Counted from the stretch's first letter, positions 21,894-35,740 are shown. The stretch: 64,000 nucleotides of DNA from Paraphaeosphaeria minitans (GCA_015832175.1 WJXW01000003.1:1302001-1366000), one strand, 5' to 3'. Translations and numbers: made by a program. The notes: generated by a model from the letters alone, not told the origin.

Positions 21894-23450
21894 AGCTATG
21901 CATATACTAAGAGAGAGATTAATAACGCTAAAATAGAAGAGATTCTTTAGAGCCTTAACACACCTATATAGTAACCTAGGAGTGGTATGTACCCTTACCC
22001 CTTTATAACCTCTAAGAAGCGCGTACTAGCTAATTACCCTAACCTTATTACTTTTACTTATACCCTAAAGCAGCTCTATATTACTAAGAGCGCAGTCCTT
22101 TAAAAAGATAGTTTAAATAAGAAACTAGATAATTCTAATATAGGCCTTATATATATTAAATATATTAGGCGCCTAAGGCGGATTAGGCGCGTAGAGTAAG
22201 TCTATAGCTTTATATTCTAGTCTATTATTAATATTTATATAGCTATTAACTATTCTAGGGCTACTCTTATAGCGCCTACTACTACACTAAGGCCACCTAC
22301 TAGTATAATTCTGCCCCCTTCACTAATAATCTAGGCCTAAGGTAGGCTCTACGCCTCTAGATTAAATATATAAAGCGATGCTAGATTAATAGCAATTTAT
22401 ATATTTATAATTTTAGAACGTATACCACTAACCCCTAAAAGCTAATAACTAGAACGCTATCTACTTTTATAGTAGAGTTCTACTGCTTAGGCTAGTAGTA
22501 TAAGCGGTACCTAAACTTAGCCCTTAAGAATGCTAGTCTAGTCTAGGAGCTAGGCTCCCCTACTATACTCCTACCTTACTATAGTAACAGAATAGTAGTT
22601 ACTGTAAAGAGTAGGTAGAGGCTAGAGGATAAAGGGTAACCTTCTAGTACCTTCTCTCCCCTAGTACTAGTTACCTAGAATAGTAGAGACTAGGGTAATA
22701 GAGGGCAGATTAAACGTAGTTAAAATAGAGCAATAAAACCTTAGGTATAGACTTAGAATTGCTATCTAAGATAGAGAGTACACGTAGAAGGTAACTCTCC
22801 TTAAATACATATAGTATAGATTCTAGAGTATTCTACTTAGTAATTCTCTACTATCTATAACGTTACCTATAACGTCACCTATAACGTTACCTAGTATCCA
22901 TAGGGCTATGACGTTATTATAACGTTATTATAGAAACTTCTAGAATATAGAAAAGGTAACTCTAGGAACTTTTAAAGGTTACCTATTCCTTATAGTTGCC
23001 CCCCTTAGTATAAATATAGCCCTAGTGGAACTTTTACTCTAGATAACTCTAGTCTAGCGTAGTAGTAACTATAATTAGAATCTAGTAGCGTTAGGTAATA
23101 ATATAGTAGGATAAATAAATAATATAGGAAGTTATATCTAGTAATTTAAGGAGAGTATAGGCTTACGCTTAGATAAGATAACTTAGACCTAAGTATAAAC
23201 TACTAACCTACTTACTACTATTATAAAGTAACTTAGAATAGCTTCTAACTAACGCCGCCTTACCTTTCTAGTAGCCCTATCTTAATAACGTATCGCCTTT
23301 AACTTATATTAAGAGCCTTATAGAGTAACTCTACCTAAGCCTTTATTTAGGGCTAGCTTAGTGCACCCTTTTAGCTACTACTACTACTAGTGTAAAAAGT
23401 AATATAGTTATTATATCCCTGCTTTATTCCTATTTAGTGTTACCTTAGTG
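21894..23450 (+). pseudogene. Antisense ORF remnant in the 3' region of F', split by a solo LTR
   Basis: The frame opens near SYAYTKREINNAKIEEIL and runs through FITSKKRVLANYPNLITFTY and GLIYIKYIRRLRRIRRVE, interrupted only by TAG/TAA. The same frame is readable in F on its minus strand (about 54.3-55.5 kb), with conservative differences such as AKIEEIL/TKVEEIL and RRVLANRPN. The solo LTR at 22603-22994 splits it. The product is unrecognised, moderately basic and hydrophobic, without an obvious domain. Confidence 0.5.
22603..22994. repeat. Cryptic solo LTR inside F'
   Basis: These 392 bp are present in F' and absent at the matching place in F (about 54.78 kb). They start TGTAAAG and end CCTTATA (TTACA before RIP), giving TGTAA...TTACA termini. 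They are flanked by GTTAC (22598-22602) and GTTGC (22995-22999), a 5-bp duplication with one difference. Inside, at about 22856-22892, is a short tandem repeat of CTATAACGTTAC. No other copy occurs in the window. Confidence 0.6.
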
Positions 23451-23899
23451 CTACTTTAGTTATTACGTTCTTAGGGCTAATAGCCTTAGGTAGTTTTTAG
23501 ATAGATAGCGCCTCTACTAGAGTAGTAAAGGAATAAATTCTTAAATACCTATTATAGTTTCCCTTATAATATTAATGTGCTCTTCCCTATAGGCGAAATA
23601 GAACTATTATTATGCCTATAGTTCCCCTAAGCGGCCTTAAAGTAGTTTAGAGCTATAGTATTTATAATCTTTTTAACTAGCACCTATATTAGTAATACCT
23701 ATTTAGTCTACTTTACTAGCGCCTATTATTATTTATCCTAGGCGTTTTTAATACGTAGAACCTCTTCTACTTTTTATTTATATAAGTCTAGGTTTACTTT
23801 TTCTAGCTCTAGGGCTAGGCCTAGCTAGACGTTAGTCTAGATCTAGCCAGGTAGGAGATTGTCTACTACTTACTTAAAAAGGTTAATGTAGATAGTTTT

Positions 23900-26338
23900 A
23901 TAGAGACTACTAGATAGGTCTAGTGTTACTATAAGTAAAGATAGTATAGCTATTATAGTATACTTTACTTTAAGCTAGTTAATTTCTTTTTTAACTAATT
24001 AGATTTTATATTACGTAGTAAGAACTATATTTTATCTCTAATTTAAAATTACTCTGTAAAGTAGTAAGTGTAGTTTATAGCCTTTATAGTGTGCTACTAC
24101 CTATAGGTAATAGTAGTCTAGACTAAAGCCATCCCTCTCTTACAATAGTCTAGGAAGTGCCCTACCCTTCTAGTAGGAGTGTGGCTAGACTTTACTAGTA
24201 AGGGGATTCTTTTAAAGAGATTAACGTAGTATCTACTTAATAGAAAGTTTAGGCTTAGGCCTATAGTAGTGAATACCTTATTATTTAATATAAGCTAGTA
24301 GGCTAGGAGGTAGTCTAGCTAGTTTATTTATTTAATGTTAACTATAATATAAAGAACTAAGAGTACCTTCTAGTTTACCCTCCCTATACTACTATTACTT
24401 TAGGGGTAGTATATAGTAGAGAGGAGTTATTTTATTCTAGTTAATTTATATAGTGTAGTCTAAAACTTCTCTAGCTAGTCTAAGCCTCTGTCTATAATTA
24501 GCAAAGTAGAAAAGCTATAGAACTACTACTATAATATTATAGAAGTAGGCTACATAGTGCTCTACTATTATAAAAGTTATAGCTTCTAGTTATATATACT
24601 TTAATAGCCTATTAGTATTTATAAGTAGCTATTGCGGTGCTGCTATAAAGGCCTAAGAAAGGTCTACTATAAAATTTATTAATAGTTACGTCTAGTACTA
24701 GTGCATAATTAGGAGTGGCTATAGAAGACCTTACTACTTCTACTAGTTAATATACACTTCTACGTAGTAGTAATTATATATAAATTAGGCGACGTTTTTA
24801 AATATATTATTCTAGTAGTAGTCTTAGTAGATAATATTATTAGGGCCATAGAGTACTAAGCTATAAGGTGCTAGATCTCCTAAATATATTAGAAAAGGTA
24901 GGCCTTAGTAGCGCTACTTAAGTAGTTTACCTCTACTAGCGTCGTACGCTCTAGGTCCTAGAGTGCTAGAATAGGGCTCTATTTAAATTTTCCTTTTAGG
25001 GCCTAGAAGGCCTCTTATTCTTTAGGGCCCTATTAAAATAGGACCCCCTTCTTAGTAAGAGTATATAAGGGTGCGGCCTACTTAAAGGATTATGGAAGAA
25101 AGTTGTAATAGAAGTTAGCAAAGCTAATAAAGCGGTAGACTATACGCACTATAGAGGGGACTTTGTATTAATTAATTACTTATATCTTTGCTAGATTAGG
25201 GCACATAGGCTTATTTACTATAATAAGATACTCTAGGTACTAGACCTCTATTATCGCGAATTTGCATTTCCATAGGTCTATATATAGTCTAGCCTTTTAT
25301 AGGAGTCCTAGCACGTATTGTATATAGTTCTAGTGTTAGCGTAGGGACCCTATTATAAAGATAAGGACATTATCTAGGTAAGGTATGTATATATCGCCTA
25401 GGGTATCTCTTAGAGCGCTAAAATATAGTAGGTGCCTTAGTAAGTCTAAATAAAACTACTAACTACTTAAAAAGACTAAACTAGATATAAAATATAATAT
25501 AGTGTTCTTCTCCTTCTATAACTTACAGCTTATAGAAGGTAGTATAAATATTTACTTTTATAAACTAAGTAGCCTAGAAGAGGGTACGTAGTGTCTCCTT
25601 AATAAGTAAAAGGGGGTACTAGTCTAGCTAAGAGATTGTATTACTCTTCTAGTAATTAATATAAAGGCGCCACTTCCCCCTAGACTTTATAGGTAAGAAG
25701 ACTAAAGCCTTTACTAAAGAGAAGCTAGCTTATATCTAGCCTTTATCTATAAGTTCTATAAGTTAGCGCGAGAGTTTTACTAGCTAATCTCTTAATATAG
25801 TATATAGTAGGCCCTAAGGCAGCCTTAAAAGGGAGCCGTTTAAGGTCTACTTTAGGTAGATATAGTAGTCTAACGTGCCCTAGTATAGTAGAAGGCTAGA
25901 TGCCTTAGTTTTATTAAAAATAGCAGCGTACTTTACTAGTTCTAGGGAAAGAGTTCTACTATCTTTAGTAAAGCCTAGCCCTACTATATTATAGGGGGGT
26001 AGGGGCCCTACTATATAAGGAAGTATTGTTGTAAGTATCTAGGTAATATTTTAAAGTAAAATTAAAATTACCCTATCTAGTTTTGATTTAGAGTATTAAA
26101 GGGCGTTACGTTATTTTTCTTAACTATAAGTATAGTAAAGAGGCCCTACCTCTCTACTACTTAGGTATTAAGGGCAATAAGACCCCTAGCCGCCTTAATT
26201 ATAATTTCGCTACTATAGATATCTACTACTAATTAAGACTTAGCTAGCTAGGGGGCTCCTAGGATTATATTCTAGTAGAGGTTAGGGATTATATAGGCAT
26301 AAAGGGTCTATTACTATCTAGATATATTATATAGTACT
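23900..26338 (-). pseudogene. Pol remnant of F' (protease to chromodomain)
   Basis: Minus-strand equivalent of F 44.2-54.1 kb without the G insertion. The RT region near 25.3 kb and the RNase H/integrase below it match F in order and spacing. Many TAG/TAA stops. F' shows the uninterrupted integrase, so it gives the target site of G. Confidence 0.7.
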
Positions 26339-26569
26339 ATTGTGTTGTAGGTGCGTTTGCCTTAAGTAAGGAATATAAAAGAATAAGTTAAGTTCTCCTA
26401 TCTAAAATCTATTATACAAATCCAACTACTCCAATTATCTATTAGGTCTCTTTCTATCTTGTCTGGTTAGCGCCTCCTTTTACCTATTCCCTAATTAGCT
26501 ATTTTAAACGACAGCTAATTAGCCCTATATTTCTCTAATTCTCTATTATAGGCTAACCTTTACACTACA
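26339..26569 (-). repeat. 3' LTR of E
   Basis: About 231 bp, TGTGTTGTAGG near the start and CACTACA at the end. It matches 35825-36055 and, inverted, 881-1112. The first two bases (AT) may belong to the target. Confidence 0.8.
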
Positions 26570-27129
26570 TTTTTCTCCCTCTCTTCTAGGCTTAGTCCCT
26601 TAAGCCTACTACCTTACTACCCTTTTAACACCTTATTAGCAGTTACCTCCTAGACCTGCAATTTCCTTAATCCTTAGCTAGCCACCCTTACCTAATTATT
26701 CTACCTACTAACCTATCGCCTACTTACTGCTTATATCCCTATAATTAAAGTTATTTGTTAACTTCTTTACATATTAGGTAACAATACAGCGTTAGTCTAA
26801 TTCTAGGCCTATAATATTACTTTAGCCTCTAGCTAACTAACTATACCTAATTATCCTAACTACTAACCTATCGCCTATCTACCGCTTATATCCTTATAAT
26901 TAAAGTTGTTTATAGACCTCTTAGCATATTAGATAGTAATATCGCAGTAATATCCTTTTATAAACGCTTCTGCTAAGCTGCTTAAGTGGCCTACGCTTAA
27001 TCTTTAGGGTATATAACTCTAGGATTTCTTCTACTCTATCCTTCTCCTAATCTTTACTCCTACTCTCCTCCCTCTCTTTTAGTCCTTCTAATACCTATTT
27101 AACAACTCTACTGTAGTTATAGCTGTAGT

Positions 27130-28850
27130 TAACTATACTCTAGGTAAAACAGCCGCTTCTAGTGCTAGTAGTAGGAAAGGTAGTAATAACCTAAATAAGC
27201 GTAGCCCTACTAGTAATATAAAAGTAGACCTCTTTATTTACCTTTCTAAGTCTACTAAGGAGTATATTATTAAGTAGCGTATATTATCCTAAAAACCTTT
27301 TATATCTTATTACTAACCTTCCTAGTTAGGGCGAGGGCTAATTAGCGTATAAACTATAATCTTCTACATGAACTAGCTTACTTTATCTATAGCCTAGATA
27401 TATAGAGTGTTACCCTAGGTCCTATTCTTCGCACTACTAGCGTCTATAAGAATAATAGCTACTTAGACCTTACTATTTAGCACTTTAATATTAGTAATAA
27501 TAAAGTAGAGACTATTGCTAAGTTCTTTAGCTTAGGCACTAAGGAGGCTCTATTAAAGCGTAGATACTATAATACTAATATTAATATAGGCATCTAGTAT
27601 ACTACTACCTCCTCTTATTTTCCTCCTTCTTCTCTAATTAACTATCGCTACACTTACTACTAGAACAAGAGTAGGAGAAGTAAGCTCTATTTTAGTGGCA
27701 AATATAGCGTTTCTTATCTAGAAGGTAAGCTACTAAACTAGGGAGGGTGTAATAAGTGCTAGATAAATAGTAACTATACTTCTTACTCCTTTTATTATAA
27801 GTTCTAGTCCTAATTTCTTATTGCCTAAGCTAATATCTCTTTTCTTTTAGGTAAGCTAGCTAACCCTAGCACTAGTCCTTTTATAGATAATATTATTTTA
27901 GCCACTAATATCCTTTTTATTAGTATAACCCGCTCTTAGGCTTCTTCTAGTCACGCTTCTAAGGCTGTTTCTGCCCTTAATACTTTTATTCTTAGAGAGC
28001 CTATAGAACCCTAATATACTATTACTATAAACTATAGTCCTTTTTCCTTAGCAGCCCTTTAAGATTATTCCTAAAGGTCTTTTAGAGGTTTCCTCTAGTC
28101 TTTTCTTAGTAGTGCTTTATTATTTTAGGGTTTTAGTCCTCCTGTTTAAGGGGGTTCTTATTCTAGCTCTAATTATAGATCGCCTAGTCCTAAATTACCT
28201 ATGCGCCTAGATTCTCCTACTAGAGAGAATACTCCTTTTTAGCCTTAGCTATCTTTTTAGTCTACTTATTCCTAGTATTCTTATTCTAGTTCTTTTTTGC
28301 CTTATTAGCGGTCTATTAATTAGGCTACCTAAAATTATACTAGATCTCTTCTTTAGTCTAAAGTAACTAGGGCCTCTAGCTCTATAGAGCCCTAAACCCT
28401 AAATACTTATTAGTCCCGCTACTACTATAGAGATAATGTTACTATTAATAATAAAGAGAATAATAATTAGTGCCCTAATATGTCTTCCTCCCTCTCTTTT
28501 ACTAACTGCCTATAGTTAGCTTTCCTAATTCTGTATTAGGAAAAGATTAGGCTAGTTTAATATAATATTAGACTCTAAGGTAGATACATCTTAGTTTATA
28601 TTAAAATCTAATACTTCTACTCTCTTTAACATAACTACTTTTAGTAAATTGCCTCTTATCTATATAGGTGGCATAATAGCCTATTAGAGTTCTTTCTTCT
28701 ACTCTACCCCTCTAGTTCTTATAAGGCTATCCTTAACTTCTAAGCTAGAATTACTATACTCCTCCCTCTCTTTAACCTTTTAATAGCGTAGTAGTTTTAA
28801 CAGCTTTAGCAGTAGGGTCTAAGAGTTAATTAGTAAGTCCTTAGGTATAA
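27130..28850 (+). pseudogene. Antisense ORF remnant in element E (large, Ser/Pro-rich)
   Basis: On the strand opposite to gag-pol, a protein-like text runs from about 27130 to about 28850. It starts in one frame (SPTSNIKVDLFIYLSKSTKEY) and from about 27421 continues in another (NNKVETIAKFFSLGTKEALL; later GGSYSSSNYRSPSPKLPMRL and SKVTRASSSIEP). Every stop in the long second frame is TAG or TAA. A GGCNKC Cys pair is visible near 27740. It ends tail to tail with pol (minus strand, end near 28.9 kb). I recognise no family. About 500 residues if the frames are joined by an intron or a frameshift. Confidence 0.5.
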
Positions 28851-28879
28851 TCCTTATCCTTCCTTTTAGTACCTATGCT

Positions 28880-31800
28880 TTATTATCTAGGGTGTGTTAG
28901 TAAAAGCGCTTAAGGTAGTTACTATATATAGTATACTAGAATACAGCTCTATTAAGCTCTTCTAGTTAGTAATATAACTAGCTAGGGTAGTTAATAGAGA
29001 TTTAGTAAGGGCCTAGCTAGCGATCCCTTATCTTTACAGCTGTTAACTTATCCATAGCCCTAATTAAATCCTAAACTAGCACTAGGTCTCCTTTATAAAA
29101 GTCTTATTAATAGGCTTTACTAAAATCCTATTACTCTACTCCCTTAAGGCGCATTCTTCTTAACCTAAATAGCGCCTCTAAAAGTTTATCGCCTCTCTAT
29201 TCTAACTACTTAGCCCTTAGGGCAAGTAGATCTAATTAGTTCTCTACCTCTAACTATAGTAGGGTCTGCTAGCTTTTAATCGCTAGCTTAATAAGCAGTA
29301 TAGATTAAATGCTAGTTATTATCTCTATAGGTGCTAACCCTATGCTTTGTTAAATTAAAACCCTCTTAGCCTATACTACTATAGGTAAATTGCGCTTTTA
29401 ATTATTTCCTAGCTTTGTAAGCGCTGTAATAAGTAATTAGTAACTTTATTTAACTAGCCCTTAAGCCTTAGAGTTGTAGGAGGAAGCTTAGATATAGTGT
29501 ATTCTATAGTGTTTAGCTAGTGCTTTAACTACTAATTTGTTTTTAGGCCCCCTATCTACGCTTAGTTAAGGAAACACCCCCCACCTGTAAATAATATTCT
29601 TATAGAGGAACTTTGCAACACTTTCTAAATCTGCTCTAATAAGCGCTCTAGCTTTAGGCTATTCTAAGGCGTATTCCCTAGTAATAACAAGGAAGGATTT
29701 CTAATGCTTACTTATAGGCATGTAGGTAATATTAATAGTCTATTGTTTAAATAAGGTCCTAGGGTTACTAATCTTAAGGCTTATCTCTATATAATTACCT
29801 TATTTAGCAGCATAGACAGCACATTTCTTTAGCTTAGTTTAAATTATCTTAAACTAGCCCTCCTACTAGAACTAAGACTAGATCGCAGCATTTATAGCCT
29901 AAATTCCTTTATAGTAGAGGTGCTAATAGACCTCCTAAACAAGTGCCTTTTAAATATCTAGGTTATTAATTACCCTTTAGATAGTAAGATTTAGGGTTAA
30001 CTTCTTAAATAGTAGGTTCGCTTTTACGAAAAAGGTTCAGGCCTTCTTCGTCCACAAAAGGCGGCTTTTCTAGGGTATTAGCCTATTAGGTCTTTTTCTA
30101 AATAGTAAGAACCTTGCTATCTCTTCTAATTCTTCTAAAAAGTCTTTACTAAGGATCTAGGCCTCTTATAAGGTAAACACTAAGCTATTATCGTGGTTCT
30201 CTACTATATAGTCTATAAAGGGATCTAGGTCTTCTTCTAATTCTTCTAGCGCTGTCTATCCTTTTAGTTAGGGGTACCTTAACAATCTATTAGCAATAAC
30301 ATTTTATTTTCCTGGCCTATAGATAATTTTAAAGTCCTATAGCAGTATTGTACCTAGCTATTGGTTTATTACTAATCTAGGGAGGTTAGTTGAAGACTAG
30401 TTAAACTATAAAATTAGAGTAGCCGCATCTATTTTAATAATAAATTAGGTTCTATATAGGTACAGCGTAAACTTCTTTAGCGCCTATACTACTGCTTTGC
30501 ATTTAAGCTTAGTTAAGTGCTACCTTAATTCTACTTTAGACTATAGTGTACTTTTAAACTGCACTAGGTAGCGCTTCCTATCTTCTCCTACTTAGTTAAT
30601 ATAGGCTCCTCCTCCTTATAAACTTACGTCTACACAGACAAAGATCTGCCTTCCTAATTTATAATTAAGAGTTATTAGAACTAGTACAGTAGCAATACTC
30701 TCTTTTAGGATATTTATTAATTAGCGCTTAAGATCTCTCTACTTCTATTCTTAGCCTTTTCTAGTAAGTATATATAAAGGTTTTACTTTAATAGAAAAGC
30801 AGAAGATCTATTAGCAATAGTAAGTGCAAATCCTAATAAACTATTAGACTTCTCCTTAATTTGTGCATTCTTTCTAGTATAGAATCTTAGCCACTTTCTT
30901 ATCTTAGGGCGATTAGCTATTAGGCGATACCTTATATCCTATAATTTCTATTTAGTTCACTCCCTAGAAGGATTTTATTCCTAATATAGTAGTATAGGCC
31001 CTCTCTAGGTTAGCAAGTACCCTATCTAGCTGTATAGTATATTCAAGCACAAATTAGTGTACCCTAGGAAAGGCTTCTTTATCCTTATAGGTTAACTTTA
31101 GTCCTGCTAATACAATATTATTAATAAAGGGTAAAGTATTAGGGAAATACCTTTAAAGAATTGTTAACATAGCTCTCTAGAAAACTCCTAGTGAATTTAT
31201 TGCACCTTATAGCAGTGTGCAGTACTTTACTAGGCCTATAGGTGTCTAGAAAGCTATTATATCTTTTAAGGCTGTATAGAGCGGTATCTAGTTAAACCCT
31301 AAAAATAGATTAAATAGAGAGTAGATTACTCTACCTCTAATTCTCTCTAAAAACTTATTAGCTAAGGGTAGGAGATTAGCATCTCTTTCCAAAACCTTAT
31401 TATAGAACTAGGCATTATTAATTAATTAGTACCCTTTGTCTTTCTTTAGTACTAGGAACTAGGGGTTTTGATATTAGCTATGGTATATTTTAAGGACTTT
31501 TTAGTTAATCTAATCTGAAATTATCTAGTGTACCACAGGCACTAGCTTTTTCAGGCAGTTAAAGCCTCTCACCTACTAGGCTTTATATAGGATAGTTTAA
31601 ATCTAGTATAGAGGCATAATATCCTTACTAATAGTTATTATCTTACTAAATTCCTAGGCTAGAGCTGCCTCCCAATAGAACATTAGCTTATAGATAAGTA
31701 AAATTTCCGCAGGTTTTAGCTAGTCTCTAACATTTATCTCCTTTAGTTATTTAGGTGTTAATTAGTGCCCCCTTCTAAAATCTACATACCTAGGTTTAAA

Positions 31801-34800
31801 TATTCCTAAATATACATCTAGTTAAGGTCCCTAAAAAGCTATCACAGCTTATTATTGTTTAATAGCTCTTTCTCTCTAATCTAATCTCCCTATCTCTAAT
31901 AGGCGGTCTCCTCTTAGGTTATTTATAGGCCAAACTTTGTTTACTATCTTCTTATATATAGTGTAGGTAATCCCTAATTACCTAGCTGCTATTACCTAAC
32001 GTTCTCGCGCTTATTGTCTAATTAATTCTATTTAACTAATTTCCTACTTATCTTCTCTATCTTCCACCTCTTTATCGCTAAGGTATACACTAATAGGGTA
32101 ACCCTATAGTAAGTGTACTTCCCCTATAAGCACACTCTTTACACATTTCCTAAATCCTTATTACTTGTCTTATAGTTAGAAAGTAGTAGAGTATCTAACC
32201 TAAAAAAAGAGACTGTTCTTTTTCTATCTACAGAGGTAACCCTATACAGGTATTAGCCTATTAGGGTGAACTCTATAGCTAACTAAGTAGCTATTATAAA
32301 GAGGGTGCCTAGAATAATAGGCCTCCTAACGTTTCTTACAATCTTAAAATAAGTAGGAATTATAATTAGCCTAACTTTAAGTAGTACACTATAGGTAGTT
32401 CCTATATACTTATCTAAATCTCTACTAGCTTCTACTATACCTAATTATTCTTTAGCAGGTAAGTGGCTCTAATCTTAGTCCTAGATTATAATATTAAGTG
32501 CCTTTATAGTAGTATACCTTATAACATTTAGTTCTAATCCTAAGTTAAGTAGAACCTTATAGTGGCTTCTAAGAATAGTAATAAAATAGGTAGGGAGTTT
32601 TACTAGAATACTCTAAACTCCTATCTATTCTTCTAGCTTAGTGTGACTTTAGAGGTTAACCTTATTAGCTTCTTTCTAATATCTATCCTACACCTCTCTA
32701 ATACTGTATTAGGTACTTCGTGCAGCGTTTCCTTATATAATCTAGTACAGCCTAGGGCGCAACTTCTCTATTATTACTTCTAATAGAATAGCAGGTTCTT
32801 AAGGGTAGTCCTAACTTCGTTTTTCTATTAAAACTTATCTTTATTGTATCCCTATAAAGACATTCCCTAATTTACTCTTATCTAATTAGTTATTAGGCTC
32901 TTTTTCTTTCTTAGAGAGTAGTTACTAGGCCTTTAAATATAGTTTATTCTAAAAAAATATTAATCTAACTATAATACCTCTTACCTCTTAGGTTAGTGCT
33001 GCTATTAGGATAGAATTAGTATTTAGAGTGTTAATAAGTACGACTAGCTCTTTATCTAATAGAGGAGCAGAGGCTATTTAAGCACTCTTCTTTCTACTAG
33101 TAGCCTTAGCTTCTAGTATAGCTTAGATAATACTCTCCTCTATTATCTAAGTAGGTTTAGAAGCTCTTTAGTTTACTTCTATAACTACTACTTATAGCAC
33201 TAATTTATTATTGTTAATTACTAGTAGAAGAGATCCTAGGCGGAATTCTCTAATCTATAGCTAGGGATTAATCCTAACCCTTCTTTCCTAAAGGTCTCTT
33301 GTTTAAGCTACTAACACTAGTTTACTTACTCTAGCCCCTATAACCCTTTTAATACTTAATTAGTTCTATTATTCTTATAAGCTCTTTTCTACTACTCTAG
33401 TCCTAGTAGCATTTACTTCCTTAGTTATATTAACTTCCTTAGATAGGTAGAAGACCTCTAATAGGGTAGCGTAGAAGGCTTTAGCCCTTCTTATTACTTC
33501 TATCTCTAGCTCCTAGTCTCTCTGCTTACTACTTATTAACCTAAAATATAATTAGCCTAATTTATATTTAAAATAGGCAAAGGCTTTCTTACCCTCTAGG
33601 CCTAGCACCTAGCTAAAATTCTTCTCTAAATTCTTATTAGTAACGTTAAAATACTATTTAATCTCCCTAAGTAGGTACTAGAGCTGTGCATCTCCCTAGG
33701 AGCAGGGTATAGGCCCCCTAAATTTCTCTATCTAAAGGTGTTTTAGGCTATAGTAGAAGTTAAAAAACTAGCTATTAGTGTTAAAGATTTTATAGTACTA
33801 ACCTCTTTTAATAAGGCCTTAGCGCTAGGGGTAGTCCTTTATAATATGTCTAGTCTCTCTATAAGTCCTATAAGCCTAGGCTTAATATTCCTAATCGCGA
33901 ATCACCTAAGTACCTACACTAGGGTTTATAGTAGGGTTATAGGAGCTTTTAAATGTCCTATTATTACGTTCTATATAAAGGGTTAGCCCTATAAGCTTAT
34001 TAAAAGCGTATTAGTTATTAGCTAGCTTATTAAGAATAAGACTAGCAGTAGTAGGTATAGAAGCCTTCTATTACTTATATTCTTCTATAGTAAGGGTAAG
34101 TTCTTCTATCTTTATAATAACTTCTTAAACTTATATATCTACTTCTTCCTTATAATTTTTATTTCCTCCTATTCTTATTTCCTCCTGTACCTTAAAGAAC
34201 TTCTTAGGTAGTAGGATAAGTAGGATTACTAACAAAGCAGCTTTAAAATAAGCTAGATTTATAGTAACCTATCTCTCCTTCTACTACACAGCCCTAATTA
34301 CCTTATCCTAGTCTCTACACTAGTAAAAGAAATTGTATATTTCTTACACCTAATAGGTGTTTATATTACCTCCTCTTAGCCAACTCTCTATTAGTATTCT
34401 ATACATAACTATAGTCTTATTGTCTTAGCTAAGACCTCTAAAGAAAAGAGTCCCTACTTCTATTTACATAATTTATAATTAAGTAAGGGCAGCTTAAGTA
34501 TAGCTATTAAACTTATAGAAGTAGTTATTTAGTGCGATAGGCTACTAGCTTACTTTATTAAGCTAGCTCTTAAGGTAGGCTCTAGTTAATTTTTAGTATT
34601 CTAAGTCTATTAATAAGTACTTAGAGTAAAGTATCTTCTAGAAGTTTTTTTAGTTAACTAAAGCGCTTCTATAGGCTAGCAGCTTTATAATATCCCTTTA
34701 GTAGGTGCCTAAGTAGAAGTAAGGTAGCTTTTATTTCTTAAGCTCCTTACTCTACCCTACTCCTTTTGCTTAAAAGTTATAGTCCTCTAAAAAGGTAGTA

Positions 34801-34990
34801 ATATTAATACTACTAAAGCTTAGTATATTACTATTATTTAGGCTTAGAGTAAACTAAGCTATGTTTCTCTTTTAGGAGAAGCCTCCTATTCCTATTCCTC
34901 TATCCTTAAACTATTTTCTTTTATCTATATCTTCTAAAAGGTAATTAGTAATGCCCTAGCTTATCTAGCTAGTGCTGCTCTTAGCAGGGG
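28880..34990 (-). pseudogene. Gag-pol remnant of E
   Basis: Gag lies at about 33.3-35.0 kb and RT at about 31.0-31.6 kb (an upstream YQNP*FLVLKKDKGY block, then catalytic FINN). RNase H/connection is below 31 kb, and integrase is about 28.9-29.8 kb with a near-intact stretch VDRGPKNKLVVKALAKHYR. Stops are TAG/TAA at Gln/Trp sites, so it is non-functional. Confidence 0.7.
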
Positions 34991-35039
34991 TAGTTAGATA
35001 AATAGGGTTATTACGAAACCTATGCAAATCTATTTTGTC

Positions 35040-35063
35040 TTTTTTTTTTTTTTTTTTTTTTTT
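35040..35063. repeat. 24-bp poly(T) tract
   Basis: An uninterrupted T homopolymer, poly(A) in the sense of element E. It lies between the leader repeat and gag. It is by far the longest homopolymer in the window. Confidence 0.95.
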
Positions 35064-35245
35064 CGTTTTTCTTCTATTGTCTACTTATTCTTATATTAGT
35101 TTTCTGTTAGCGATTTGGCTTTAGGTATACAGATAATAATCTCGCTTAACAGAATCCTACCACTAATACCTCACTTCCCCTTTTGTCCCTAACTCAATTG
35201 TTACTTAGACTAGAATTGTTTAGAGTCTATTATATTCGCTCTTTC

Positions 35246-35740
35246 TAGGAGTCTAGTGGCCACTTAAAGGTCCTCTAGTCTGTCACTCTTTCTACCTAAT
35301 AGCTGCTTAAAAGTCTATTAGTCTATTGTTGTTTTGTTTCTAGGTAACTAATAACTACTTAAAAGTCTATACAGTCTATACTAGTACTAGATAGCTACTT
35401 AAAAGTCTATCAGTCTGTTATTGTTTAGTTCTGGGTAATTGGTGACTACTTAAAAGTCTATTAATCTATCTGTCTAGGCGACTAATAACTACTTAAAAGT
35501 CCATATAGTCTGTCTGTCTATGTACCTAATAGCTACTCGAAAGTCTATCAGTCTGTTGTTGTTTTGTTTCTAGGTAATTGGTAACTACTTAAAAGTCCAT
35601 TAATCTGTCTGTCTAGGCGACTAATAACTACTTAAAAGTCTATACAGTCTGTCTATCTTTATACCTAATAGCTACTTAAAAGTCTATTAGTCTTGTCGCT
35701 CTGTTTCTAGCTATTTAGCAGCTACTTAAAAGTCTACTAA
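35246..35740. repeat. Leader minisatellite of element E with higher-order structure
   Basis: Eleven units share a core like CTACTTAAAAGTC, near 35260, 35303, 35356, 35393, 35444, 35488, 35533, 35585, 35628, 35673 and 35723. The spacing is about 40-55 bp. Three units form a 140-bp higher-order period: GGTAATTGG occurs at 35433 and 35573 with matching flanks. It lies in the 5' leader, between the 5' LTR and gag. Confidence 0.85.
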
